A stretch of DNA of 64,000 nucleotides from CAVYGM01 sp963768025 (GCA_963768025.1 CAVYGM010000011.1:310001-374000), one strand, 5' to 3'. Counted from the stretch's first letter, positions 8,439 to 17,892 are shown. Numbers and translations: made by a program. Notes: generated from the sequence alone by a model not told the origin.

Positions 8439-9167
8439 TTATCTACAACCATCAAAACAGTTACCAAGGGTATCTATGGAATGGCCTTCACAAATATAAT
8501 ATCCTACTCCAACAACAAGAAGAGCACCTGATCCATAAAATGGATTAAGTACTCCAAACATTAGCGATCCGCCAATTCCCAATGCAAGTCCTGCATCACA
8601 TTCATCCATATCAATATTGAACTGTGAACTACAAGTGCCTCCGCAATCATTCATTGCCTCTGACCTTGCTCCTGCAAGCTTTTTCGCCCTACCATTTCTT
8701 AACTCTTCAACTATAACGGTTTTCAGTATTTCCTGCTTTTGTTCAGTAGTTATGTTTTTACTTGCAATAAAAGTGTTCTCATCTTTCAGTTTGATAATAC
8801 TTTTATTAATTTTTTGCAGATGCTTCAAGAGTAAAGCTGAGTTTTCAAAATACTCCAAGAGAACTAAGGAAACTTCCTGTTCATTTTCAGCTTGGCGCAA
8901 TTCATCCATCAAAGCTATTTGATCAGATTTTTTTATCTTAACGCTGGCTCGTACTTTTTCTAAATCTAAAAGGTCAGAAATCAGTAACTGAAAGTTTTTG
9001 TCTGCCCTAAGAGTTTCGGTATCAGATGCTTTGCGTACAGAAGTTTCAGAAAATAGGCTTCCTGACTGATTTATGTCCAAAATATCAGTAGGATTATCAC
9101 ACGAAAGAAGTATGAATATAGTAACAAAAGTAAATAGTGAAGTTAAAGATAGTGGTAACTTTTTCAT
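8439..9167 (-). CDS. Lipoprotein with a mirror-symmetric six-cysteine glycine-rich C-terminal domain
   Basis: The 242-residue protein has a lipoprotein signal peptide with lipobox LLSC (Cys23). Residues about 40-165 are charged and largely helical. The last 70 residues are different: cysteines at 175, 179, 190, 226, 237 and 241 give the spacing C-X3-C-X10-C-X35-C-X10-C-X3-C, the same read from either end. The 35-residue centre is hydrophobic and glycine-rich (GLALGIGG, then VLNPFYGSG, then VVGVGYYI), so it looks like a membrane hairpin. Antiparallel helices joined by three disulfides would satisfy the spacing. I know no named family for it. The DNA is AT-rich and a small membrane protein gene follows 22 bases later. 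Confidence 0.75.
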   Translation of the reverse strand: MKKLPLSLTSLFTFVTIFILLSCDNPTDILDINQSGSLFSETSVRKASDTETLRADKNFQLLISDLLDLEKVRASVKIKKSDQIALMDELRQAENEQEVSLVLLEYFENSALLLKHLQKINKSIIKLKDENTFIASKNITTEQKQEILKTVIVEELRNGRAKKLAGARSEAMNDCGGTCSSQFNIDMDECDAGLALGIGGSLMFGVLNPFYGSGALLVVGVGYYICEGHSIDTLGNCFDGCR

Positions 9168-9728
9168 AATTTTGCCTTGGATTCGAATAGTTAAAAAATT
9201 ATTTGAATTGTATTAGAAAAGCTCCCGTGTTGTGTCGCCAAACCTGCACGGGGCTTTTTTTAGCCAAATGATTCAAAAGATGTAGGGTCATCCGGGGAGT
9301 TGACCTGCCCCCGTGAATGTTTGGTTCTCGATTTACCTTTATCCTTCCACGCACACCGGTCGCTGTGCGTCTCATTGGTTGCACCAAACGTACAAGAAGA
9401 AAAAACTTTCCCCAAATATCCACTGGTTCTAATTTACCACTTTTCAAGATTTAGCCCTATACGTCACAAAGCATCTTTTTGCACAAAAGCAAGGCCAAAT
9501 AATATAAAAAAGCAAATTGAAGTAGCTTGAAATTGCACTTTCCCGAAGTGCTAAATTAGTACACACGTTAGGTGGGGTATGCACTTTTTCAATAGCCCAA
9601 ACCGACCGTTGGATAACTAAGTAGCCTGGTAGCTTGCAGGTTAGAAAAAGATGCTTAATTTTAGGACTCATACCATACACACGGCTAAAACTTAAACCAA
9701 ACTCCAACCATGACCACAAATCCTCACT
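9168..9728. other. Intergenic region of 561 bases without a supported gene
   Basis: No open frame here looks like a protein: the short frames on both strands lack domain-like composition. A hairpin at 9217-9260 (AAAAGCTCCCGTG with CACGGGGCTTTTT, one mismatch) has A and T runs on both sides and can act as a terminator on either strand. The region is AT-rich and may hold remnants of earlier insertions. Confidence 0.5.
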
Positions 9729-10106
9729 ATGACCCTTGGACAGAAAGTGTGCAAACTGCGCGAGCTGCGCGGCTACAGTCAGCAGTACATGGGCCTGAAA
9801 CTAGGCATCTCCCAAACAGCTTACGGTAAACTCGAACGCGGCGCGGCGGCCATTTCGCCCGAGCGACTCGCCCGTCTCGCCCACATCCTGGACGTTGAAG
9901 TTTCCTATCTTCAAAATTTTGACTTCGAACGGGTGTTTCAACCTACCGCTTCCGAGGGTGCGGCCCTAACGAACTACGAACGGCAGCACTACGAGCATAC
10001 CATTCAACAATTGCAACAGCAAATCCGCTCTCTGATGAGTAAAAGCGGGGGGGGGGGGCTGAGTCTCTTAGTCATTTGGCTGGCTTGTCAGCCTAGCCTC
10101 GGCTAA
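9729..10106 (+). CDS. XRE-family helix-turn-helix regulator with a G12 tract
   Basis: The 125-residue protein begins with a Cro/C1-type helix-turn-helix (residues about 5-60: LGQKVCKLRELRGYSQQYMG, then ISQTAYGKLERG, then AHILDVEVSYLQNF), typical of DNA-binding repressors. A glutamine-rich coiled-coil segment (about 85-103) follows. Codons 109-112 are four GGG glycines in a run of twelve G (10047-10058); the final 13 residues are hydrophobic and unlike the family. Losing one G would end the protein right after the glycines, and gaining one gives a different short tail. The real C-terminus is therefore uncertain. It lies next to the lipoprotein cassette but on the opposite strand. Confidence 0.75.
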   Translation: MTLGQKVCKLRELRGYSQQYMGLKLGISQTAYGKLERGAAAISPERLARLAHILDVEVSYLQNFDFERVFQPTASEGAALTNYERQHYEHTIQQLQQQIRSLMSKSGGGGLSLLVIWLACQPSLG

Positions 10107-10140
10107 ACCAGGCAAAATAAACTCAAAAGCACCTATACGC

Positions 10141-10174
10141 AAAGCGGCCCGCACCATCCGGTACAGGCCGCTTT
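10141..10174. terminator. Bidirectional terminator between convergent genes
   Basis: A nine-base perfect stem (AAAGCGGCC at 10141-10149, GGCCGCTTT at 10166-10174) lies between the XRE gene and the convergent PorP gene. Confidence 0.6.
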
Positions 10175-10241
10175 GCTATTCACCCAGGAAAAATCTTCAT
10201 TCACTCAATCCGATATTCCGACATTCACTCATTGGATAATC

Positions 10242-11276
10242 TCAAAACTTCGGACAAGACAACTCCTTGGGCCTGCGCTTGGGACGGCCCTTGGCGGGCG
10301 ATAGCGGCTCAAAGATATACGACAGGGAGATTTCGTGCGCGCCGCCGCTGCCGATGCCCAGCGTAGAGATGGTGGCGTCGTAGCTGTACCCGATGGAGAA
10401 CTTATCCTGCCGGAAACCCGCCAGAAAAATCAGCGACTCGTGGTTGTTGATATTCTCGGCGTACTTCTTCACCGGAATCCCCCGGTACCATACCCCAAAC
10501 ACCACGGGCGAGTAGGTCACGTACAGGCCAGCGTCGAGCTGATCGAACTTGCCCTGCTTCTTGTAGAGGATAGCGGGCGAGATGGTCTTCTCGCGGTCGA
10601 TCTCGTTGCCTAGGTAGGTATAGCCCGCAAACGGAATGCGGAGCCCCCCCTGAAAACTTATCTTCATGGGTAAGGGGGCTACTTCCAGTCCCGAAAACGC
10701 CTGATTAGGTCGGTTGAGGTGGTGGACGGAAATACCCGCCCAGTACCAGTCAGAGTAGACCATGCCGCCGGTGGAGAAGTCGGCGTAGGATACCTGCGGC
10801 AGTCCGTTTTGGACCAGCGGCTCTTGGGTAGGATTACCGGTATAACCCGTATTGGTGTATTGATCTCCGAAAGTAAGGCCGAAATAATCGAGTGTGCGGG
10901 TTGTGAAAGCACCCTGTAAACCCAGCCGCAGAAAGGTTTCTTCGTTCAATTGCAGTTGGTAAGAATACTGAGCCCCTACCTCGGTAGATTTCAGATTACC
11001 CAGTCCCTGACTATCCAGCAAGGCATACACACCTATGCCACTGTTGAACCGAGGGAAGTAGTTATCTACCCCAAACGAACTTGTAACAAAGTTGGCCGAC
11101 AGCGCCGGCCACTGGTTGCGGTAGTTGACCGTGATGCGCGGAGCCAGCGCCCCTCCCGCCAGGGCCGGATTCAGGTACAGGGGGTTGGCATAAAATTGCG
11201 AAAACTGCGGGTCCTGACTCCAACCTTTCAGAACGCTAAGGGTCAATACAGCTAATAAGAGTAATTTCTTTGTCAT
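10242..11276 (-). CDS. PorP/SprF family type IX secretion system membrane protein
   Basis: The 344-residue protein has a signal peptide (ending LKGWSQ) followed by the family's N-terminal signature DPQFSQFYANPLYLNPALAG. The rest alternates short hydrophobic strands as expected for an outer-membrane beta barrel (GVYALLDSQG, VGAQYSYQL, KFSIGYSYDATIS). PorP/SprF proteins help the type IX system export or anchor large surface proteins. A giant type B sorting-domain protein is encoded divergently 212 bases away, the usual pairing, so this protein probably handles that adhesin. Confidence 0.92.
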   Translation of the reverse strand: MTKKLLLLAVLTLSVLKGWSQDPQFSQFYANPLYLNPALAGGALAPRITVNYRNQWPALSANFVTSSFGVDNYFPRFNSGIGVYALLDSQGLGNLKSTEVGAQYSYQLQLNEETFLRLGLQGAFTTRTLDYFGLTFGDQYTNTGYTGNPTQEPLVQNGLPQVSYADFSTGGMVYSDWYWAGISVHHLNRPNQAFSGLEVAPLPMKISFQGGLRIPFAGYTYLGNEIDREKTISPAILYKKQGKFDQLDAGLYVTYSPVVFGVWYRGIPVKKYAENINNHESLIFLAGFRQDKFSIGYSYDATISTLGIGSGGAHEISLSYIFEPLSPAKGRPKRRPKELSCPKF

Positions 11277-11488
11277 GATTTCTTAAATTCCGCGAGCGCT
11301 CTGCCAAAAGTGGGTAATGTAAACATTTTTTATTTTGAAAGTAACAAAATATCAACACTTTGCGTACTGGTAGGTAAATGTCAGATGTTTTTTTAGCGTA
11401 AAATTTTAAAAATTTATTTTCGTTAAAACTATGCTGATTATTTAAAAGTTAGTCGAACGTGGACGTGTTTTTGTGTAAGTAACGAAAG

Positions 11489-14400
11489 ATGAGGTTGATT
11501 TATAATAGATACAAACGTTTTTTTTGGATACTGGGGGTCAGTTTACTTCTAGTGCCGGGTTTTGCCCAGGCGCAGTTTGTGGTTAAGAATCAGTGTATGC
11601 TTAATCCCGACTGTGAGAACGATGTCACGACCTTTGAAGATACGCTGCAGACGGCCGTAGCGTGGCAGTGGAATTTTGGCGATGCCAACAGCCAGGACAA
11701 TACCGCCACTACCCGTGTGACGGGCCATGCCTACCAGGCACCGGGTACCTACCTGGTAAAGTTGACTCGTACCCTAAAAAACGGCAGTATTGATAGCGTG
11801 AGCGTTCCGATTCAGATCGGCGAGCTTCCCCAACAATTCCAAAACTGGAAAACCGACACCACTATCTGCCCCGGCCAGACGATAACCCTCGATCCGTACG
11901 CCGGAGGAAGCGGCCCCGCTGGTGCCAAATACATCTGGTACCCTAAGGGAGACACCACGCAGTCGCTGGAAATAGATAGCTCGGGCTGCTACTCGGTGGA
12001 GGTGATTCTGCCCAACGGCTGTAAAATTCAAGATCTGGTTAATGTCAAAATTTGTTTGGAACCAGCTCAGCAGCAGGGAGCCAAGTGGTACTTTGGCGAT
12101 AACGCCGGTCTTGATTTTGCCAACGGCGCCCCTACGGCTATCACTGATGGAAAGCTGAAAACCCCCGAAGGTACCTCCTCCATCGCTAACTCCAAGGGGG
12201 AGCTACTTTTCTATACGGACGGGATAAAAGTATACAATGCGGATGGCAACGAAATGCCTTGTCAGGCGGACTCCTGCAAAGCCCTGCTGGGTAGTCCCAA
12301 CTCCACCCAATCGGCCCTGATTGTACCGCAGCCTACCTGCAAGGGGTGCGAGTACTTGTACAATATATTTACGACTACCAACATCAACGATTCTACCAAG
12401 CTCCTCACGGTAAGCGTGGTGGATATGCGCCGTGAAAATGGAAAGGGAGCAATCGTAGAACAGAATACTACGTTGGAGCGCACCACCACCGAGCGGATCG
12501 CCTCGGTTCGCAACGACCGCGACAGTACCTATTGGGTGGTATCGCACGATTTTGGTACCAACGTATTCAGGGTATACCACGCTACCGAGGGCGGACTGAC
12601 CGAAGAAGGTACCTACCCGCTGGGTATGGCGCACGATACCAAAACCAAAGGAGAAGGCTACATGAAGTTTTCGCCGCCGGATAGTACCACCGGCGAGCGC
12701 CGGCTGGCGGTGATTGTCCCCGGTCCGCCCCGCAACTACGTAGAAATTTTTACGTTCTCGGATTCCACGGGCGTAATGACGTACGAACGAACGATAGACC
12801 TGGGCCCGGCCCCACCCAAGGCCTACGGGGTGGAGTTTTCGCCCAGTGGTGAAAAAATGTACATATCCTTCCAGGGCGATGGCGATACTACGGCCTCCAA
12901 GCTGGTGCAATATGACCTGACCCTGGGCGATTCGTCCCTCATTGCCGATTCCCGAATCGTGATTGACAGTACCAAGGCCCAGGTATTCGGGGCACTACAG
13001 ATAGGCTCCGACGGGCGCATCTACATGGCCGTGGACGGCAGCGACTACCTGGCGGTAATTGGAGAACCTGAGCAAAATTCGATCGGTACGTTGCTATATG
13101 AGCTGGAAGGTGTGAACCTGGGAGGAAAGAAGAGTAATCTGGGATTGCCCTCGATGGTTCAGAACTTTACCCAGCAAAACGACGGTCCCGGTTTCCAGGC
13201 GGAGGGCTTCTGTACGGGAGCGCCCACGAGTTTTCAGGCGAGTCCGCTCTGTGATCCGCTCAAAGATACCTATACCTGGAACTTCGGCGATGGCAGTGCC
13301 CCCAAAACCGGCAAGGAAACCCAGGTGCAGCACACCTACACCAAACCGGGGATCTATACGGCCAGCCTGCGAGCCGTAAACGATTGTAAGGATACCACCT
13401 TCTTTCAGCAGGTAGAGATCTTCGAAACTCCGACTGGCCTGGATCTGGGCCAGGACCGCGACGAATGTCGCAATTTCATCGAACTCGAAGCCAAAACCAC
13501 CAACGCTACCGAACCCGAGCTGTTTGTGTGGCTCTATAACGGCCGACCAGTGGGACGGGAGAAGAAGCTCCGCGCCACCCAGACCGGACAGTACGTGGCC
13601 ATAGCCGCCAACGGGCCGCAGGGGGTTTGTTTCATGGCCGACACCGTAGAGCTTAGCATTCGGCGCCCGCCCAATTTCTCGCTGGGACCCGATACCACCG
13701 TATGCAACGACAGCACCATAGTCCTTACTGCCCCCGGCCAAACCTGGCGGGAGTTCAAGTGGAGCAACGGCGAATCCACCCGGGCTATCACGGTACGCCA
13801 GCCCGGTAGCTATTTTGTAGAAGTCAAAAATGGCAACGACTGCTACAACCAGGATACCATTCAGGTAGTGGCGCGTCCGCGGGCCCGCATCAGCGCCGAC
13901 CTGGTGCCGCCCACGGGCTGCACCACCGCCGATGGCAGTATACAGGTCCGCTCGCTGACGCCCGCGGGTACCTACAATTACGCCTGGTTCCGGCCAGACA
14001 GCACCTCCCTGGGGACTACCCGGCAGATCACCGGCTTGCGCGAAGGCTCGTACTTGCTGCGGGTAAGTGGCAATCCGCTGGCCTGTACCACCGATACCTC
14101 GTTTGCTCTACGCTCGCCAGCGAATACATTACGCATGAGCCCGGTGATAGACAATGCCGCCTGTACCCAACCCGACTCGGGCTCCATTGCCCTGAACGTG
14201 ACCGGTGGGCAACCCACTACCTTCCGTTGGCTCAACAGCCGAGGGCAGGTAGTAAGCACGTCCCGCACAGCCATGGGCCTTCAGACGGGTACGTATAGCC
14301 TCGAAGCCCAGGATGCCGGTGGATGTACCTATAGCCAGACGGGCATTGTGGTGGGGCTAGACAAAGATAACCTGGCGTTGCTGGGCCCGGATCGGGGCAA

Positions 14401-15529
14401 ATGCATTGGCGATACGGTTCAGCTGTCGCCTTTGGCCAATAACTTCGCGGGTAATCAGTACCTGTGGAGCAATGGCACTACCACCCGTGCGCTAGTGGTG
14501 CGTGATGCGGGAGTTTATACCTTGACGGTTACCAACCCCAACAACGGTTGTAACGGAAAGGACGACGTGCAGGTGCGCTTCAGTCCCAAACCCGAAGTAA
14601 ACGCGGGAGCGCCGCTGGCGTTCTGTTCCAATCTGCGGCCCCAGCGCCTCACCGGCGCTACGCCCGGCAATGGCTTCTGGACGGGCCCAGGCGTGGATTC
14701 GGTGGGCTTGTATATTCCGGCCGATAGCCTGGTGGGTCGTCAGACCGTTACTTACACGGTGTCCAATCAGGGTTGCGCGGCTTCCGCCAACCGGACCGTC
14801 GATATCAAACCCGTGCCGGTTGTACGCCTGGGTCCTGATTCCACCCTCTGCTACGATGGAAACTTCCAGCTGGTGGCCAGCAACATCAGCGAAGCTCAGT
14901 ATAGCTGGTCCAATGGGGCTACTACCCAGGCGATCATCCCGCGCTTTACGGGTACCTACACCGTTACGGCTACTTTGGCCGGATGCAGCAACCGCGATAC
15001 GATCCGGCTGGTGTTCCTACCCTCGCCCAAGCTGGACCTGGCTCCCGAGTCGCCGCTATGTACTCCGGAAAACGGCACGGTGGTACTGGATTCCAGGGGA
15101 GGGTCACGGCAAACCTACTTCTGGCCCGAGACTGGCGATACAACCAGTCGCATCACGGTGAGTCGCCTGGGGATGTATACCGTCGTAGCGACAAACTTGG
15201 AAGGGTGTACTCTCTCCGACACTACCCAGGTAATAGAGCTCTGCGATCCACGGCTCTACGTACCAGATGCTTTCACCCCGAACGGCGATGGCCGCAACGA
15301 TCAGCTGGACGTGTATGGGCTTTACTTCATTGATTTCGAAATAAAAGTGTACAATCGCTGGGGCGAAGTGATTTTTGCCAGCAACGATGTCAACCAAAAG
15401 TGGGATGGGATGTACAAAGGGACGAAAGTACAGCCGGGGGCGTATCCCTACGTTGTTTCTTTCGGCAGTGAGTACTATCCCCAGCGATCAAAAGAGACCC
15501 TCCGGGGCTCGGTGATGGTGATTCGGTAA
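11489..15529 (+). CDS. Giant PKD-domain surface protein with type B T9SS sorting domain
   Basis: The 1346-residue protein is secreted and probably attached to the cell surface, where it may serve in adhesion or gliding. A signal peptide (ending GFAQAQF) leads to a PKD domain at about residues 50-110 (WQWNFGDANS ... YLVKLT). A region at about 200-550 with repeated short strands resembles a beta propeller (GDNAGLDFANG, SSIANSKGELLFYTDG). A second PKD domain lies at about 595-650, then several Ig-like repeats with SLGPDTTVC and YXWSNG motifs. The C-terminal 90 residues form a CHU_C type B sorting domain (FTPNGDGRNDQLDVYG ... YNRWGEVIF). The divergent PorP gene is its likely partner. Confidence 0.9.
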   Translation: MRLIYNRYKRFFWILGVSLLLVPGFAQAQFVVKNQCMLNPDCENDVTTFEDTLQTAVAWQWNFGDANSQDNTATTRVTGHAYQAPGTYLVKLTRTLKNGSIDSVSVPIQIGELPQQFQNWKTDTTICPGQTITLDPYAGGSGPAGAKYIWYPKGDTTQSLEIDSSGCYSVEVILPNGCKIQDLVNVKICLEPAQQQGAKWYFGDNAGLDFANGAPTAITDGKLKTPEGTSSIANSKGELLFYTDGIKVYNADGNEMPCQADSCKALLGSPNSTQSALIVPQPTCKGCEYLYNIFTTTNINDSTKLLTVSVVDMRRENGKGAIVEQNTTLERTTTERIASVRNDRDSTYWVVSHDFGTNVFRVYHATEGGLTEEGTYPLGMAHDTKTKGEGYMKFSPPDSTTGERRLAVIVPGPPRNYVEIFTFSDSTGVMTYERTIDLGPAPPKAYGVEFSPSGEKMYISFQGDGDTTASKLVQYDLTLGDSSLIADSRIVIDSTKAQVFGALQIGSDGRIYMAVDGSDYLAVIGEPEQNSIGTLLYELEGVNLGGKKSNLGLPSMVQNFTQQNDGPGFQAEGFCTGAPTSFQASPLCDPLKDTYTWNFGDGSAPKTGKETQVQHTYTKPGIYTASLRAVNDCKDTTFFQQVEIFETPTGLDLGQDRDECRNFIELEAKTTNATEPELFVWLYNGRPVGREKKLRATQTGQYVAIAANGPQGVCFMADTVELSIRRPPNFSLGPDTTVCNDSTIVLTAPGQTWREFKWSNGESTRAITVRQPGSYFVEVKNGNDCYNQDTIQVVARPRARISADLVPPTGCTTADGSIQVRSLTPAGTYNYAWFRPDSTSLGTTRQITGLREGSYLLRVSGNPLACTTDTSFALRSPANTLRMSPVIDNAACTQPDSGSIALNVTGGQPTTFRWLNSRGQVVSTSRTAMGLQTGTYSLEAQDAGGCTYSQTGIVVGLDKDNLALLGPDRGKCIGDTVQLSPLANNFAGNQYLWSNGTTTRALVVRDAGVYTLTVTNPNNGCNGKDDVQVRFSPKPEVNAGAPLAFCSNLRPQRLTGATPGNGFWTGPGVDSVGLYIPADSLVGRQTVTYTVSNQGCAASANRTVDIKPVPVVRLGPDSTLCYDGNFQLVASNISEAQYSWSNGATTQAIIPRFTGTYTVTATLAGCSNRDTIRLVFLPSPKLDLAPESPLCTPENGTVVLDSRGGSRQTYFWPETGDTTSRITVSRLGMYTVVATNLEGCTLSDTTQVIELCDPRLYVPDAFTPNGDGRNDQLDVYGLYFIDFEIKVYNRWGEVIFASNDVNQKWDGMYKGTKVQPGAYPYVVSFGSEYYPQRSKETLRGSVMVIR

Positions 15530-15752
15530 GCTTCGTTGAGTTCATTGTTTTTAGAACTCATACCAGCCTTTTGATAGCGTAGAAGAGTAGGGTAAAAAAG
15601 CCTGTTCCTCTGCGCTATTTTCTTTTTGCATATTGCATGATTTTCAGACAGCCTCCGAAATAAAAAAATGAAGGAAGGTAAAATATTTAGCTCGATAACT
15701 AGTTGTTTAGTTGTACTCGTCTCTCCTTTCACCCCTTTATCCATGTCCGGCT

Positions 15753-17135
15753 ATGAAAAACTGTATTATGCTAGTCGCTTTCCTGACTACCACCGGTTTA
15801 CTGTATGCACAGCCTAAGATTATGTCAGCTGAAGAATTCAAAAACAGCGGACAAACCTACGAGCAACTTGCCACTGAATATGATAGCAAGCCAAGTGGTG
15901 AAAGCCTGGCTCAACTCGGCAATAGCCTGGAAGTAGTTGTGAGAGACGTAATTGTTGTGAGTCAACAAACCAACTTTCTACTTTCCCTCAATGTGTATGT
16001 GAATACGTTGGGGAAAATTGACCGGGTTTTGTACGACATACAGGCAGCGAATGATACCAAGCAAAGTCTGCAAAAAATACTGGAAGAGGAACTGCCGGTG
16101 CGGCTGGACAGCTGGCAAATAAACGGCATGGAGGGGAAGAAATTGACTTTCTGGAAATTTATCCGCCACGGTCAGCCTCCGACTACCCGGTCTGAGCGCA
16201 AGGGTGATAGCCTGATCAGTTCGCTGGAGGCGGCTCGGGCCATTGTGGATACGCTGCGAATCAAAGCACTCCACTTGCATCAGCTGGATTTGGCCGAGGT
16301 ACCTTACGACCTGATTTACCGCTTTCCCAACCTTGAAACGCTGGATTTGCAAAAAAATAAACTCACGGAGCTGAATCTGGACTTGGGAAAATTGCCCAAA
16401 CTGAAACAACTGGATGTCCATACCAATGAACTAACCACTACCAGCCTACGGCTAACGGAAAACCGTACTCTGAAAATTCTGAACCTGCACTCCAACCGCC
16501 TGACCGACGTGCCAGCTGCCGCCCGTGCCTGTAAGCAGCTCGAAAGCCTGTGGATAGGGGGAAACAAGGACCTAAAACTCTCCAATAAGAGTTTCAGAAA
16601 GCTACGCACCGTCAGCGACCTTAATCTGTACAAATGCGGACTCTCTACGCTTCCCAGGGGCATGAGAAAGCTGCGCGATCTGGAAGTGCTGGACCTCTAC
16701 TACAATGCTTTCACTGAGCTACCCCGGACAATAACCAACCTGAAAAAGTTGAACCAATTGGCGGTCTCTAACAACCAGCTTACCGCTCTGCCTACCCGAC
16801 TCTACCGCCTGAAGCGATTGCAGGTACTCTACGCTCACCACAACCACCTGAGTACCCTGCCTGATCGAATGACCCGGATGGGTAATCTGTATCTACTCGA
16901 TTTGGGCTATAATTTTTACAGTACTCTGCCCCAGGAAGTACTGGCGTTGACAAGCCTGCGGGAGCTGGATTTGTCCGGCAACAACTTTACGTCCTTTCCG
17001 TCGCAGCTTTCGGAGGTACCTTACCTGGAAAAGCTGCACCTGCGGGGGAATCCTTTTTTGAAGCACGAAAAAGAGCAGGCCTATTTGCCCTACATCAAAA
17101 AGCTGGAAAAGAACCCTACGGAGGTATTCTATTGA
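15753..17135 (+). CDS. Secreted leucine-rich repeat protein
   Basis: The protein has 460 residues from the ATG at 15753, which directly precedes a signal peptide (ending LLYAQP); the open frame extends upstream to 15711 but adds no sensible N-terminus. An N-terminal region of about 180 residues has no recognisable domain. Around a dozen leucine-rich repeats follow, with the pattern LxxLxLxxNxLxxLP (LETLDLQKNKLTEL, LEVLDLYYNAFTELP). Such repeats mediate protein binding. Neither a kinase nor a GTPase domain is present, and no sorting domain is visible at the C-terminus (KNPTEVFY). Confidence 0.82.
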   Translation: MKNCIMLVAFLTTTGLLYAQPKIMSAEEFKNSGQTYEQLATEYDSKPSGESLAQLGNSLEVVVRDVIVVSQQTNFLLSLNVYVNTLGKIDRVLYDIQAANDTKQSLQKILEEELPVRLDSWQINGMEGKKLTFWKFIRHGQPPTTRSERKGDSLISSLEAARAIVDTLRIKALHLHQLDLAEVPYDLIYRFPNLETLDLQKNKLTELNLDLGKLPKLKQLDVHTNELTTTSLRLTENRTLKILNLHSNRLTDVPAAARACKQLESLWIGGNKDLKLSNKSFRKLRTVSDLNLYKCGLSTLPRGMRKLRDLEVLDLYYNAFTELPRTITNLKKLNQLAVSNNQLTALPTRLYRLKRLQVLYAHHNHLSTLPDRMTRMGNLYLLDLGYNFYSTLPQEVLALTSLRELDLSGNNFTSFPSQLSEVPYLEKLHLRGNPFLKHEKEQAYLPYIKKLEKNPTEVFY

Positions 17136-17211
17136 GATTTTCCGATCGGCACGTTTTTGCTTATATTTCCGTTATGAAAGGCAAGAACACCCTATTCAAA
17201 TTCATTACCGC

Positions 17212-17778
17212 ATGATCAGGTTATTAACGGGCGCTATATTCGCTATCTTCCTTATTGTCCTATTCATGGCTCTGCGGGCCGAAACGGTGGTTCCCCGGGT
17301 GAAGCCGGCCAAGATCGAATGGCTGACCGTGGAGCAGGCATTTGCGCTCCATCAGACCCAGCCCCGCAAGATGCTGATTGATGTGTATACCGACTGGTGC
17401 GGCTGGTGCAAGGTCATGGACCGTGAGACCTACACCGATCCACAGGTGATTGACTATATCAATAAAAATTACTATCCCGTAAAATTCAACGCCGAGCAGC
17501 GCGACGACGTAACGATTCAGGGACAGAAGTACGTGTTTGTGGCGCAGGGCAACAGCGGCGTACACCAGTTTGCGGCCTCTATTTTGCAAAATAAGCTCAG
17601 CTACCCCAGCACGGTATTCCTGGACGAAAAGCTCCAGATGATTCAACCCCTTCCCGGCTACTTCAAAGCCAAAGAATTCCACGAGATCATCACCTTCTTT
17701 GGCGGTGATTACTACAAAAATGTTGCTTTTGATACGTACAAAACCGAAACCTATCCCCAACAATTTGCGGTAAAGTAA
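17212..17778 (+). CDS. Thioredoxin-like protein with WCGWC motif, membrane-anchored or exported
   Basis: The 188-residue protein begins with a single hydrophobic segment (residues 3-22), which either anchors it or is cleaved. The thioredoxin fold follows, with a redox-active pair in TDWCGWCKVMD (Cys63 and Cys66) and the cis-proline region YPSTVFLDE. The WCxWC form and the DVYTDWC context are typical of the DUF255-like periplasmic thioredoxins of Bacteroidota that reduce or isomerise disulfides. A periplasmic thiol protein would be relevant to disulfide-rich envelope proteins, but no specific substrate is shown. Confidence 0.85.
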   Translation: MIRLLTGAIFAIFLIVLFMALRAETVVPRVKPAKIEWLTVEQAFALHQTQPRKMLIDVYTDWCGWCKVMDRETYTDPQVIDYINKNYYPVKFNAEQRDDVTIQGQKYVFVAQGNSGVHQFAASILQNKLSYPSTVFLDEKLQMIQPLPGYFKAKEFHEIITFFGGDYYKNVAFDTYKTETYPQQFAVK

Positions 17779-17892
17779 AGCTTGGAACAAAAATTCATTA
17801 CTTCCGGGGCTCGATAGGTTCATTTCTTTAAGAGGATCGGTAATAATGATATTCAGTTAGTATCTTTAACTATCAATCCTGCCTTTATTGAA

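Noticed and set aside
9199..9719. Several short frames on both strands between the lipoprotein and the XRE gene
   Set aside because: They overlap each other, lack conserved features and look like chance frames in AT-rich DNA.
15537..15560. Terminator after the giant adhesin (TGAGTTC / GAACTCA)
   Set aside because: The stem is seven bases and no T-run follows it.
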